Shown one piece after another: positions 1-9,203 of a stretch of DNA of 64,000 nt. The DNA lies in assembly GCA_050289485.1 (NCBI GenBank), contig JBNKFV010000015.1:124001-188000 (forward strand), given 5' to 3'. The translations under genes were made by a program, and so were the position numbers. The notes beneath the pieces were generated by a model. It was not told the DNA's origin. It made no database searches and was given only the letters and a program-made list of their open reading frames with translations. This DNA comes from JBNKFV01 sp050289485 (GTDB taxonomy: Bacteria; Pseudomonadota; Gammaproteobacteria; Pseudomonadales; Cellvibrionaceae). The stretch's first letter is position 1. Each line of letters opens with the position of its first letter.

Positions 1-726
1 GGTCGTCGAGTTATTACATTTTCTACCGAAAATAGCGCCGCTGATATATTTGTTCGATCGATGCAAATGAGCAGTGCTGGCACGCAGGTCTCTATTGGAT
101 CGCTTTGGGGTGACGGTATGTTTCGCACCCCTTTAATTGGTGAGTTTAACATTAGCAACCTGTTGGCAATTATTGCGGCTGCTTGTGTTGGCACAGGTGC
201 GTCGTTGGCCGATGTACTGTCTGGAGTTACTAATTTAGACGCTGTGCCAGGTCGTATGCAGGCATTGCATATAGCCGAGCGACTCGTGGTTGTCGATTAT
301 GCGCACACTCCCGATGCCTTGGCATCAACATTGAAAACGTTGCGTCCTTATGTGGATGGCACATTGATTTGTGTATTTGGTTGCGGCGGCGATAGAGACA
401 CCAGGAAGCGCCCCGTTATGGGGGGGATCGCTGAGTCGTTGGCAGACAGACTGATCATTACCAGTGATAACCCGCGTACAGAGGAACCAAAGAAAATAAT
501 CAACGATATTCTGGCTGGGGTGACGAATCAGCATTCAGTAAATGTGCTGATCGAACGTGCGGATGCAATTGCCCATGCTATCAACACCAGTGAAGCGGGT
601 GATGTCGTACTCATCGCGGGCAAGGGCCACGAGGATTACCAGGTTATTGGTGCCGAGCGTCGCTATTTCAGTGATGTGGAAGAGGCAACCAAAGTGCTCG
701 CCGCACTCGGAGGTAGTGATGTTTAG
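1..726 (+). CDS. murE: UDP-MurNAc-tripeptide synthetase MurE (3' part only)
   Basis: This is the C-terminal part of the Mur ligase that adds meso-diaminopimelate to UDP-MurNAc-L-Ala-D-Glu in the cytoplasm. The frame is open from base 1, so the gene begins outside the window and the first ATG at 61 is internal. The stretch SDNPRTEEP holds the DNPR signature that in this family selects meso-diaminopimelate over lysine, and AGKGHEDYQ near the end is the usual C-terminal MurE motif. About 241 codons are present, roughly the last half of a MurE of usual size. The stop codon overlaps the murF start, as is normal in dcw clusters. The family and the substrate are clear. Confidence 0.96.
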   Translation, partial: GRRVITFSTENSAADIFVRSMQMSSAGTQVSIGSLWGDGMFRTPLIGEFNISNLLAIIAAACVGTGASLADVLSGVTNLDAVPGRMQALHIAERLVVVDYAHTPDALASTLKTLRPYVDGTLICVFGCGGDRDTRKRPVMGGIAESLADRLIITSDNPRTEEPKKIINDILAGVTNQHSVNVLIERADAIAHAINTSEAGDVVLIAGKGHEDYQVIGAERRYFSDVEEATKVLAALGGSDV

Positions 727-2104
727 TCCTTTGCTGCTGTCTCAACTACACAGTCATCTATTGGCGCAAGGCTGTAAGGCCGAGTTGCTGAATGGAGATG
801 TAACCTTTACCGGAGTGAGCACCGATACGCGTTCGCTTGTTGAAGGTGACTTGTATGTTGCTATTAGTGGCGAACGCTTTGATGGACATGATTTCGTTGC
901 GGCAGCAGTAGAAAAAGGCTGTTGTGCGGTGGTTGTGGACCACGAAATAACAGACATTGCCGTTCCTCAATTAGTTGTCACCAATACCGTTACTGCTTAC
1001 GGACAGATCGCGGCATTAAATCGTCAGCAGTTTACCAAGCCCCTGTTCTCCATTACAGGCAGTTGCGGCAAGACAACCGTGAAAGAAATGCTGGTGAATG
1101 TGCTGAATCAGCAAGGCAACGTGCATGCAACGGTGAAAAATTTTAATAACCATATTGGCGTTCCTGCCATGCTGTTGGCATTAGAGCCGCAACATGATTT
1201 TTCGGTGATGGAACTCGGTGCCAGTGGTGTAGGCGAAATTCAATATTTGGCTGGACTGACCAAAGCCGATGTTGCGCTGGTTACGAATGTGCAACCAGCC
1301 CACGTGGAAGGTTTCGGCAGTGTCGATGCCATTGCTCAGGAGAAATCCGAAATTTATCGCGGTATGCAGCCTGCTGGTGTAGCGGTCATTAATCTTGACG
1401 ACCATTACGCAGCAAGCTGGTTGCAGGAGTTTGCACAAAAACGTGTCATCACATTTTCATGTGAAAAAAACTCGGCCAGCGTGTATGCCTCCGATATAAA
1501 GGTCTCTTCGTCTGGGCAGGCATCATTTATGTTGCATATTCAAGAGCAGGAATATCCTGTTTCTTTACGAGTGTTAGGGCAGCACAATGTGAATAATGCC
1601 CTGGCTGTTGCAGCTATGGCTCACGCGGTGGGTGTCGAGCCTACTGTGATCGTCAGCGGGCTTGAGTCTTTTGCCGGTGTGCCTGGCCGTTTGGCAGAGT
1701 ATAAAACTACGTCAGGCCATCGCGTTATCGATGATACCTATAATGCCAATCCTGGCAGTGTAAAAGCCGCTATCGATTTTTTGGCCAAGCTTGATGGGGT
1801 ACGTATTTTGGTGCTCGGCGATATGGGTGAGCTGGGGGCTGATGCCGGAATGCTGCATGACAATGTAGGCAGTTATGCCAAAGAAAAGCATATTGATGTG
1901 CTGTTTACTGTTGGGGATTTGTCTGCGGCGGCGACACAAGGGTTTGGCGAATCAGCAAAACACTTCACTGATAAATCAGCATTGATTGCTGAATTACAGG
2001 TGTTACTTGCATCAATACAGAACGCGGCCATTTTGGTGAAAGGTTCTCGAAGTACAAGCATGGAAGATGTCGTTAATGAAATCAAAGAAAAAGGTAATCG
2101 ATAA
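719..2104 (+). CDS. murF: UDP-MurNAc-tripeptide:D-Ala-D-Ala ligase MurF
   Basis: MurF joins D-Ala-D-Ala to the UDP-MurNAc-tripeptide, the last cytoplasmic step of the precursor peptide. The protein of 461 residues (E. coli 452) shows the Mur ligase P-loop as GSCGKTTVKEM and the later NNHIGVP and DDTYNANPGS segments typical of MurF. The frame stays open further upstream to 557, but I place the start at the ATG at 719, which overlaps the murE stop and has a GGAGG ribosome-binding site at about 709-713. Residues read from 557 would lie inside murE and look nothing like MurF. The stop codon overlaps the mraY start by one base, so coupled translation is likely. Confidence 0.96.
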   Translation: MFSPLLLSQLHSHLLAQGCKAELLNGDVTFTGVSTDTRSLVEGDLYVAISGERFDGHDFVAAAVEKGCCAVVVDHEITDIAVPQLVVTNTVTAYGQIAALNRQQFTKPLFSITGSCGKTTVKEMLVNVLNQQGNVHATVKNFNNHIGVPAMLLALEPQHDFSVMELGASGVGEIQYLAGLTKADVALVTNVQPAHVEGFGSVDAIAQEKSEIYRGMQPAGVAVINLDDHYAASWLQEFAQKRVITFSCEKNSASVYASDIKVSSSGQASFMLHIQEQEYPVSLRVLGQHNVNNALAVAAMAHAVGVEPTVIVSGLESFAGVPGRLAEYKTTSGHRVIDDTYNANPGSVKAAIDFLAKLDGVRILVLGDMGELGADAGMLHDNVGSYAKEKHIDVLFTVGDLSAAATQGFGESAKHFTDKSALIAELQVLLASIQNAAILVKGSRSTSMEDVVNEIKEKGNR

Positions 2105-3186
2105 TGCTTCTGTGGCTGGCTGAATATTTACAGCAGTATCTAAATGGTTTCGGGGTTTTCAAATACCTCACACTGCGAGGTATTTTAGGTATTTTAACTG
2201 CGCTGGGTATTTCGTTGTTGCTGGGGCCCTGGATGATTCGTCGGCTCAATGCGTTACAGATCGGTCAGTCGGTACGAGATGATGGCCCACAAAGCCATTT
2301 GAGTAAATCCGGTACTCCCACTATGGGGGGGACATTGATTCTTGCGGCGATTTTTGTGAGTGCGCTGCTATGGTCCGATTTATCCAATCGCTATGTGTGG
2401 GTTGTACTGATTGTCACCGCTATTTTTGGAGCGGTCGGCTGGGTAGATGACTACCGTAAAGTTGTAGAATCCAATTCTCGAGGCTTGCCAGCGCGTTGGA
2501 AATATTTTTGGCAGTCAGTGGCAGGGCTGGGTGCTGCTATTTTTCTCTACGTAACAGCACAAAGCCCGGCTGAGACCAGCTTGATTTTACCGTTTTTGAA
2601 AGATGTATCGATTCCAATGGGTGTGCTGTATATCGCGTTAACGTATTTCGTGATTGTTGGCTCCAGTAATGCTGTCAACTTAACCGACGGGCTGGATGGT
2701 TTAGCGATTATGCCCAGCGTAATGGTGGGGTCGGCTTTGGGCATCATCGCGTATCTGGTAGGGCATGGTGAGTTTGCCCACTATCTGCATATTCCGAATA
2801 TCCCCGGTGCAGGTGAGCTGGTGGTGTTTTGTGGCGCTCTGGGAGGTGCCGGTTTAGGTTTTCTGTGGTTTAACACTTATCCCGCTCAAGTGTTTATGGG
2901 CGATGTGGGTGCGTTAGCACTGGGTGCTGCACTGGGTGTTATAGCGGTTATTGTTCGCCATGAAATTGTTTTTTTTATCATGGGTGGTGTGTTTGTGATG
3001 GAAACCGTGTCTGTGATTTTGCAGGTGGGGTCCTACAAATTAACCGGGCGTCGTATTTTTCGCATGGCGCCACTGCATCATCATTTTGAATTAAAGGGCT
3101 GGCCTGAACCACGCGTGATCGTTCGTTTTTGGATTATTACCGTTATGCTGGTGCTGTTTGGTTTGGCTACATTGAAGCTGCGTTGA
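2104..3186 (+). CDS. mraY: phospho-MurNAc-pentapeptide translocase MraY
   Basis: MraY transfers phospho-MurNAc-pentapeptide from UDP to undecaprenyl phosphate and makes lipid I at the inner face of the cytoplasmic membrane. The protein is 360 residues, the same as E. coli MraY, with about ten hydrophobic segments. Conserved signatures are visible: KSGTPTMGG near residue 70, VDDYRK near residue 117, NLTDGLDGLA near residue 193, and the HHHFELKGW loop near residue 325. The aspartates of the VDDY and FMGDVGAL segments belong to the catalytic site in this family. It sits in its usual dcw place between murF and murD. Confidence 0.97.
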   Translation: MLLWLAEYLQQYLNGFGVFKYLTLRGILGILTALGISLLLGPWMIRRLNALQIGQSVRDDGPQSHLSKSGTPTMGGTLILAAIFVSALLWSDLSNRYVWVVLIVTAIFGAVGWVDDYRKVVESNSRGLPARWKYFWQSVAGLGAAIFLYVTAQSPAETSLILPFLKDVSIPMGVLYIALTYFVIVGSSNAVNLTDGLDGLAIMPSVMVGSALGIIAYLVGHGEFAHYLHIPNIPGAGELVVFCGALGGAGLGFLWFNTYPAQVFMGDVGALALGAALGVIAVIVRHEIVFFIMGGVFVMETVSVILQVGSYKLTGRRIFRMAPLHHHFELKGWPEPRVIVRFWIITVMLVLFGLATLKLR

Positions 3187-3199
3187 TATTACAGGAAAT

Positions 3200-4564
3200 A
3201 TGAGCAATTTAATCGCGACAAGTAAAGTAACCGCTATCGTCGGTCTGGGAGTTACCGGGCTGTCGGTTGCGCGTTATTTGGCAGCAACACAAAAGGCGTT
3301 TGTGTTGCTGGATAGTCGTGAAAAGCCTGCGCAGCTGGATCTGTTTAAAGCAGAATTTCCGCAGTGTTCGATTTATACCGGATCACTCATGACTGCTGAT
3401 GCGCAGGACATACTGTTACACGCAGAGGAAATTGTACTCAGCCCCGGCTTGCCCCTGGCTGACCCTGCGTTTGCGGGTCCGTTGCAGGCTGGCGTACCCG
3501 TTATTGGTGATATCGCCTTGTTTGCTCGTGATTGCACCAAGCCCATTATTGCGATTACCGGTTCCAACGCCAAGTCGACCGTTACCACGTTGGTTGGTGA
3601 AATGCTTAAGGCTGCCGGCGTTAATGTGGGTATAGGCGGTAATTTGGGTACGGCTGCACTCGACTTGCTGCGAGCAAGTGATCACGATGTTTACGTGTTG
3701 GAGCTTTCGAGTTTTCAGCTGGAAACTACGCCCAGGCTCGGAGCACAAGTAGCTGCCATATTGAATCTGTCAGCAGATCACATGGATCGTTACGATTCGA
3801 TGCAAAGTTATCATGCGGCTAAACAACGCATCTATTTTGGTGCAAAAAATGTGGTCACTAATCGCCGCGACTTATTAACGGCTGCGCCAGTTGCGCAAGG
3901 TGTTACTTATTATACATTTGGTTTGTCGCGCGCAGACAAACAGGGTTTTGGACTGGCTGATCATGCCGGGGAACAGTATCTTTTTGATGGGTTTATTCCC
4001 TTCATGCCTGTGCGCGATGTACGTATACCAGGGATGCATAATATTGAAAACGCGCTAGCAGCGTTGGCGATCGTAAAAGCGTTTGGTGTGCCATTGGCCC
4101 CTGTCGTTGATGTATTAAAAACGTTTGCCGGGTTACCTCACCGTTGTGAATGGGTTAGAACTATTAACGGCGTTGATTTCTATAACGATTCGAAAGGTAC
4201 CAATGTTGGTGCTACGGTTGCCGCAATTAAAGGCCTGGCGCGTGACCCTGCCAAGTTGGTTTTGATTGGCGGCGGCGTCGGTAAAGGGGCCGACTTTTCA
4301 CCTTTGGTTCCGTTAATAAAAGCACATGTTCGCCATGCGGTACTCATCGGAGAAGACGCTCCCAAATTGACGACTTTGCTGGACGGGGTTGTCCCCACGC
4401 AACATGCTGCCACTATGCAGCAGGCGGTTATTTGTGCATTGTCTGCTGCTCAAGCAGGGGATGCCGTTGTGCTATCTCCGGCCTGTGCCAGCCTGGATAT
4501 GTTCCGTAACTTTGAAGATCGCGGTGAACAGTTCGTACAGGCGGTAAGGGGGTTGGCATGCTGA
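3200..4564 (+). CDS. murD: UDP-MurNAc-L-Ala:D-Glu ligase MurD
   Basis: MurD adds D-glutamate to UDP-MurNAc-L-Ala in the cytoplasm. The 454-residue product has the N-terminal nucleotide-sugar binding motif IVGLGVTGLSVARY, the ATP P-loop ITGSNAKSTVTTL near residue 120, the LELSSFQLE segment and the C-terminal NDSKGTN and SPACASLDMF motifs that mark MurD. An AGGAAAT site lies just before the ATG at 3200, 13 bases after mraY. Its 3' end overlaps ftsW by seven bases. In the P-loop the residue before the Lys is Ala rather than the usual Gly, a variation also known from other MurD proteins. Confidence 0.96.
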   Translation: MSNLIATSKVTAIVGLGVTGLSVARYLAATQKAFVLLDSREKPAQLDLFKAEFPQCSIYTGSLMTADAQDILLHAEEIVLSPGLPLADPAFAGPLQAGVPVIGDIALFARDCTKPIIAITGSNAKSTVTTLVGEMLKAAGVNVGIGGNLGTAALDLLRASDHDVYVLELSSFQLETTPRLGAQVAAILNLSADHMDRYDSMQSYHAAKQRIYFGAKNVVTNRRDLLTAAPVAQGVTYYTFGLSRADKQGFGLADHAGEQYLFDGFIPFMPVRDVRIPGMHNIENALAALAIVKAFGVPLAPVVDVLKTFAGLPHRCEWVRTINGVDFYNDSKGTNVGATVAAIKGLARDPAKLVLIGGGVGKGADFSPLVPLIKAHVRHAVLIGEDAPKLTTLLDGVVPTQHAATMQQAVICALSAAQAGDAVVLSPACASLDMFRNFEDRGEQFVQAVRGLAC

Positions 4565-5709
4565 CTATCACACAGGTACGTCAATTTGTTATCCCTCAAG
4601 GGCAATCAGATAGCTTGCTGTGGGGCATGGCCGTCGTTTTGATTTCGTTTGGGTTGGTGATGGTAGCCTCTGCATCGGTTGGGCTGGCCGATAATGTGTA
4701 CGGTGACACGTGGTATTTCGCCAAACGACATATTTTTTATTTGTGTCTTGGCTTGGCTGTATCCGCCTGGATTTTACTGATGCCATCTTATTTTTGGCGT
4801 GAGTACGGCTGGTTATTGATGTTATTGGCGTTTGGCTTGCTGGTATTGGTATTGATTCCCGGGATTGGGCGTCGGGTCAATGGTAGTCAGCGTTGGTTGA
4901 GCCTTGGCTTTATTTCTGTTCAAGCATCAGAGGTTGCCAAGTTCTGCAGCCTGGTTTTCTTTGCACGCTATCTCGCGCGTTGGAATCCGGTTATGCAATC
5001 CCACTGGAAAGATATTGCCAAACCAATCGCCTTCTTGGGGGCAATGGTCGTGTTGCTGCTATTGGAGCCAGACTTTGGTTCCACCGTGGTATTAAGTGCA
5101 ACCGTGGTAGCCATGTTGTTTTTAGCGGGTGTTAAATTGTGGCAGTTTGCGTTGTTGGCATTAACTGGGCTGGCGGGCCTCTCACTCATGGCCTTTATAT
5201 CGCCATACCGCGTGCAGCGTTTGATTACCTTTCTTGATCCGTGGGCTGACCAGTACGCAAGTGGCTATCAGCTAGTGCAGTCTCTTATCGCATTTGGTCG
5301 CGGTGAATGGTTTGGCGTAGGGCTCGGTAATAGCGTGCAAAAACTCTCTTATTTGCCGGAAGCTCACACCGATTTCATCTTTGCGATTGTGGCAGAGGAA
5401 TTTGGTTTTATTGGTGTGATACTCGTATTGGCTGTGTATGCCACCTTAATCTGGCGAATTTTACGTATCAGCTATCGTGCCCTCAACATTGAAGATCGCT
5501 TCGCAACACTGTTGTGTTTTGGTGTGGCCGTTATGTTTTCGCTACAGGTATTTATCAATGTGGGGGTTGCTTCGGGGCTACTACCTACAAAAGGTTTAAC
5601 ACTGCCCTTTATCAGCTACGGTGGTTCCAGCCTGGTGATTTGCTTGATGTTGTTGGCGTTGGTGATGCGTATTGACTGGGAGTTGAGTGCTAAGGAGTCA
5701 GGGCGATGA
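4558..5709 (+). CDS. ftsW: septal peptidoglycan glycosyltransferase FtsW
   Basis: FtsW is the SEDS-family glycosyltransferase that polymerises lipid II at the septum together with its class B penicillin-binding protein. The 383-residue protein is hydrophobic with about ten predicted membrane segments. The SEDS signatures are visible: GRRVNGSQRWL near residue 104, LLEPDFGST near residue 165, and GLTLPFISYGGSSL near residue 350. The Asp in LEPDFG is the essential residue of this family. The start overlaps the murD end and the end overlaps the murG start by four bases (ATGA), as expected for a tightly coupled dcw operon. Confidence 0.96.
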   Translation: MLTITQVRQFVIPQGQSDSLLWGMAVVLISFGLVMVASASVGLADNVYGDTWYFAKRHIFYLCLGLAVSAWILLMPSYFWREYGWLLMLLAFGLLVLVLIPGIGRRVNGSQRWLSLGFISVQASEVAKFCSLVFFARYLARWNPVMQSHWKDIAKPIAFLGAMVVLLLLEPDFGSTVVLSATVVAMLFLAGVKLWQFALLALTGLAGLSLMAFISPYRVQRLITFLDPWADQYASGYQLVQSLIAFGRGEWFGVGLGNSVQKLSYLPEAHTDFIFAIVAEEFGFIGVILVLAVYATLIWRILRISYRALNIEDRFATLLCFGVAVMFSLQVFINVGVASGLLPTKGLTLPFISYGGSSLVICLMLLALVMRIDWELSAKESGR

Positions 5710-6779
5710 ATCAGGTTAATTCAGCCGTGATTATGGCCGGTGGTACGGGCGGCCATGTATTCCCAGCACTGGCGGTAGCCAAGCAACTGATTGCGGAAGG
5801 TTGGCGGGTGAGCTGGCTCGGCACTCGTAAAGGTATTGAGGCAACACTTGTGCCTGCAGCAGGTATCGATATTGATTATCTGGATGTAACCGGGTTACGA
5901 GGTAAGGGTGCCGCAACGCTGCTGGCTGCTCCGTTTAAACTACTTAAAGCCTGTTGGCAGGCTGCTCGCATACTGCGTAAGAGAGCGCCGCGTATTGTAT
6001 TGGGTTTCGGCGGTTTTGCTTCTGGCCCTGGGGGGCTGATTGCCTGGTTAAAGCGGATTCCTCTGGTAATTCACGAGCAGAACGCTATTGCGGGTACTAC
6101 CAACCGCCTGTTGGCCAAGGTTGCTACCCATGTTTTGCTCGGCTTTGACGGTGCCTTGGCAAAAGGGCAGTTTGTGGGTAACCCGGTGCGCAGTGAAATT
6201 TTTGCTGAACCTACGACTCATAGTGCAGTCGATACTCAGTTTCATTTGTTAATACTGGGTGGCAGTCTAGGTGCTTCTGCGTTAAATGAATTGCTGCCGG
6301 TTGCACTGGAAAAATTGCATTGCGAAAAAAACATGTGTGTACGGCATCAGACTGGCCAGCGACATATAGAAGTTGCTAAGCAACTGTACAGCAACGCTCA
6401 GTTACAGAATATCGAAGTAGCCATAGAACCATTTATTGACGATATGGCGGCTGCATACCAGTGGGCAGATTTGGTGATTTGCCGAGCCGGTGCATTAACG
6501 GTGGCAGAACTGGCGGCAGCAGGTCGAGCAGCCGTACTGGTTCCGTTTCCTTATGCCATCGACGACCATCAAACGGCTAACGCCAATTGGTTAGTGGGTA
6601 AGGGAGCCGCCAAGGTTTTTCAACAGAATGAATTAACACCCGATGTGCTCGCCGGTGTATTAAATGAATTGATTCACAATAATGATCTGCGCCAGCAAAT
6701 GGCTGCAAATGCTCACGTTGCCGCAACCCCAAACAGTGTAAAAGATATTGTGGCAACCTGCAGGGAGGTAAGCCGATGA
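5706..6779 (+). CDS. murG: lipid II synthase MurG
   Basis: MurG transfers GlcNAc from UDP-GlcNAc to lipid I at the inner leaflet and so makes lipid II. The product is 357 residues (E. coli 355). The GT28 features are present: the N-terminal glycine-rich loop GGTGGHVFPA, a second one FGGFASGPGG, the HEQNAIAG segment, GGSLGASALN at the start of the C-terminal domain, and the UDP-GlcNAc pocket ICRAGALTVAELA. It is translationally coupled to ftsW (overlap of four bases) and to murC (overlap of four bases). Confidence 0.97.
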   Translation: MNQVNSAVIMAGGTGGHVFPALAVAKQLIAEGWRVSWLGTRKGIEATLVPAAGIDIDYLDVTGLRGKGAATLLAAPFKLLKACWQAARILRKRAPRIVLGFGGFASGPGGLIAWLKRIPLVIHEQNAIAGTTNRLLAKVATHVLLGFDGALAKGQFVGNPVRSEIFAEPTTHSAVDTQFHLLILGGSLGASALNELLPVALEKLHCEKNMCVRHQTGQRHIEVAKQLYSNAQLQNIEVAIEPFIDDMAAAYQWADLVICRAGALTVAELAAAGRAAVLVPFPYAIDDHQTANANWLVGKGAAKVFQQNELTPDVLAGVLNELIHNNDLRQQMAANAHVAATPNSVKDIVATCREVSR

Positions 6780-8233
6780 CAACCGCAGCAACACGCAATT
6801 CTCCTGTAGCCAGTGTGCCGGAAATGCGGCGTATTAAGCGCATCCACTTTATTGGTATCGGTGGTGCCGGCATGAGCGGTATCGCTGAGGTATTGTTGAA
6901 CTCCGGCTACGAGATTACCGGATCGGATTTAAAAGCATCAACGGTTACAGAGCGCCTGCAAGCCATGGGTATGACTATTTTTATTGGTCATCACGAAAGC
7001 AATGTAACTGGGGCCGATGTGGTTGTTAATTCTTCGGCAGTGAATCAATTGAACCCCGAAATCATTGGAGCGCGTGAGCGACGTATTCCCGTTGTGCGCC
7101 GTGCAGAAATGCTGGCAGAGCTGATGCGTTACCGACATGGCATTGCTGTCGCCGGTACCCATGGTAAAACCACTACCACCAGTTTGTTGGCGTCGGTTTT
7201 TGCGGCGGCGGATAAAGACCCTACCTTTGTAATTGGTGGTTTGCTAAACAGCGCCGGCAGTAATGCAAAGTTGGGACAAAGCCGATTTCTGATTGCAGAG
7301 GCCGATGAAAGCGATGCGTCGTTTTTGCACCTGCAGCCGATGATTGCCATCGTTACCAATATCGATGCTGATCACATGGATACCTATGAAGGCGATTTTT
7401 CACGTTTAAAGAAAACCTTTATTGATTTTCTACACAACCTGCCCTTTTACGGAATGGCAGTGTTGTGCAAAGACGATCCAATCGTTACTGAGATTCTGCC
7501 AGACATCTCACGGCCATGGGTCAGTTACGGCTTGAGTGATGATTGCGATTATCAGGCGTTTGATATTCGCCAGAAGGCCTTGTTTAGTCATTTTAAAGTG
7601 AAAAGGCCTGGGCACCGTGAGCCGTTGAAGATCACTTTGAATATGCCGGGTATTCACAATGTGCTGAATGCGACTGCGGTGGTAGCAGTGGCAACCGATG
7701 AAGGTATTGATGATGCTGCTATTCAGATGGGGTTGGCAGAGTTTGGCGGCGTGGGGCGTCGCTTTCAAGTTTACGGTGAATATCAGATTGGGGATGGCGG
7801 TAATGCGATGTTGGTTGATGATTACGGTCATCATCCACGCGAAGTTGGTGCAACGATTAAAGCTGTGCGCGACGGCTGGCCTGATCGACGTTTAGTGATG
7901 GTGTATCAGCCTCACCGCTACACGCGTACGCGAGATCTTTTCGAAGATTTTGTCGATGTACTGTCATCGGTTGATGTACTGGTGTTGCTAGAGGTGTACA
8001 GCGCGGGTGAAGACCCTATTCCCGGCGCCGATGGTCGCCATTTGAGTAGAAGTGTTCGCAATCGAAACCTGGTCGACCCCATTTTCGTTGAGGGTATTGA
8101 GGGCGTGCCGGAAGTTATTAAAGATATTGTAAGACCTGGTGATATTGTGATTACCCAGGGTGCCGGTAATGTGGGTCAATTGGCCCAGCTGTTGGCTAAA
8201 CGGCAGTTGATGGGTTTCGCAGACATCGAATAA
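6776..8233 (+). CDS. murC: UDP-MurNAc:L-alanine ligase MurC
   Basis: MurC attaches L-alanine to UDP-MurNAc, the first committed amino-acid addition of the stem peptide. The 485-residue protein has HFIGIGGAGMSGIAE at the N-terminus, the P-loop VAGTHGKTTTTSLL near residue 125, the EADESDASFL segment and DDYGHHPRE near residue 345, all MurC signatures. The ATG at 6776 overlaps the murG stop, after a GGGAGG ribosome-binding site. The order murG-murC-ddl-ftsQ is the standard gammaproteobacterial one. Confidence 0.97.
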   Translation: MTTAATRNSPVASVPEMRRIKRIHFIGIGGAGMSGIAEVLLNSGYEITGSDLKASTVTERLQAMGMTIFIGHHESNVTGADVVVNSSAVNQLNPEIIGARERRIPVVRRAEMLAELMRYRHGIAVAGTHGKTTTTSLLASVFAAADKDPTFVIGGLLNSAGSNAKLGQSRFLIAEADESDASFLHLQPMIAIVTNIDADHMDTYEGDFSRLKKTFIDFLHNLPFYGMAVLCKDDPIVTEILPDISRPWVSYGLSDDCDYQAFDIRQKALFSHFKVKRPGHREPLKITLNMPGIHNVLNATAVVAVATDEGIDDAAIQMGLAEFGGVGRRFQVYGEYQIGDGGNAMLVDDYGHHPREVGATIKAVRDGWPDRRLVMVYQPHRYTRTRDLFEDFVDVLSSVDVLVLLEVYSAGEDPIPGADGRHLSRSVRNRNLVDPIFVEGIEGVPEVIKDIVRPGDIVITQGAGNVGQLAQLLAKRQLMGFADIE

Positions 8234-8268
8234 GTGCGATGCAACAGAGTTTATAGAGATAACACCTT

Positions 8269-9201
8269 ATGAATGAACGCATACAGACTCTTTCCGAGAA
8301 AGCCGGCACGGTAGGCGTGCTGTATGGCGGCTTGTCTGCTGAGCGAGAAGTGTCTTTGCGTAGTGGCAAAGCCGTTTACGATGCGCTTAGGGCCATGAAT
8401 GTTAATGCTGTATTGATAGATGTAAATGAAAATGTAATCGATCAGTTGAAGCAAACAACACTGGATCGAATTTTTATTGCCTTGCATGGCGCAGGGGGAG
8501 AAGACGGTCGTATTCAGGCGCTGCTTGAGTTTATGCAATTACCGTACACCGGCAGCGGTGTGCAGGCATCTTCACTGGCGATGGATAAAATAAAAAGCAA
8601 ACAAATATGGCAAGCCAGCGGTCTCAGCACAGCTCCATTTGTGGTGCTCGATGAGCATACAGACTGGAGCGTTGCACTGGCCAAATTGGGCGGTAAAGCT
8701 ATGGTGAAACCAACTCACGAGGGTTCGAGTATCGGTATGTCGAAAGTTGTCTCGCCTCAAGAACTGGAATCAGCATTTCATACTGCTTGCCGTTATGATC
8801 GCAGTGTGTTTGCCGAGGCACTACTGACGGGCCCGGAATACACCGTTGCTATTCTCAATGGTCGCGCCTTACCGGCGATCAAGCTTGAAACCGACAATAC
8901 ATTTTACGATTACGAAGCCAAATATATTTCTAACGATACACGTTATCTGTGCCCATGTGGGTTGGACGAAGAGGATGAAACCGAATTGCAGGCACTGGCA
9001 CTGCGCGCATTTAATGCATTGGATTGCAAAGGTTGGGGGCGCATAGATGTGATGGCTGATACCGAAGGCAGGTTTTACTTGCTCGAAGCCAATACTGTGC
9101 CGGGCATGACGGATCATAGTCTTGTGCCAATGGCAGCAAAAGCCACTGGAATGAATTTTCAGCAACTGGTTGCTGAAATACTTTATCAAACCGTTGAGTA
9201 A
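8269..9201 (+). CDS. ddlB: D-alanine--D-alanine ligase DdlB
   Basis: This ATP-grasp enzyme makes D-Ala-D-Ala for MurF. The product is 310 residues (E. coli DdlB 306). Family motifs are visible: GGLSAEREVSLRSG near the N-terminus, IALHGAGGEDGRIQ, the EGSSIGMSKV glycine-rich loop and the magnesium-binding EANTVPGMTDHS at the C-terminus. The Tyr of the PYTGSG segment is typical of D-Ala-D-Ala ligases rather than the depsipeptide (vancomycin resistance) type. It starts 35 bases after murC and ends two bases before ftsQ. Confidence 0.96.
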   Translation: MNERIQTLSEKAGTVGVLYGGLSAEREVSLRSGKAVYDALRAMNVNAVLIDVNENVIDQLKQTTLDRIFIALHGAGGEDGRIQALLEFMQLPYTGSGVQASSLAMDKIKSKQIWQASGLSTAPFVVLDEHTDWSVALAKLGGKAMVKPTHEGSSIGMSKVVSPQELESAFHTACRYDRSVFAEALLTGPEYTVAILNGRALPAIKLETDNTFYDYEAKYISNDTRYLCPCGLDEEDETELQALALRAFNALDCKGWGRIDVMADTEGRFYLLEANTVPGMTDHSLVPMAAKATGMNFQQLVAEILYQTVE

Positions 9202-9203
9202 TT

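Noticed and set aside
557..718. Upstream extension of the murF frame
   Set aside because: It lies inside murE and has no likeness to MurF; the ATG at 719 has a good ribosome-binding site.
3373..3748. Long reverse-strand open frames within murD and elsewhere in the dcw cluster
   Set aside because: They mirror the codon pattern of the real genes and show no domain or start signal.
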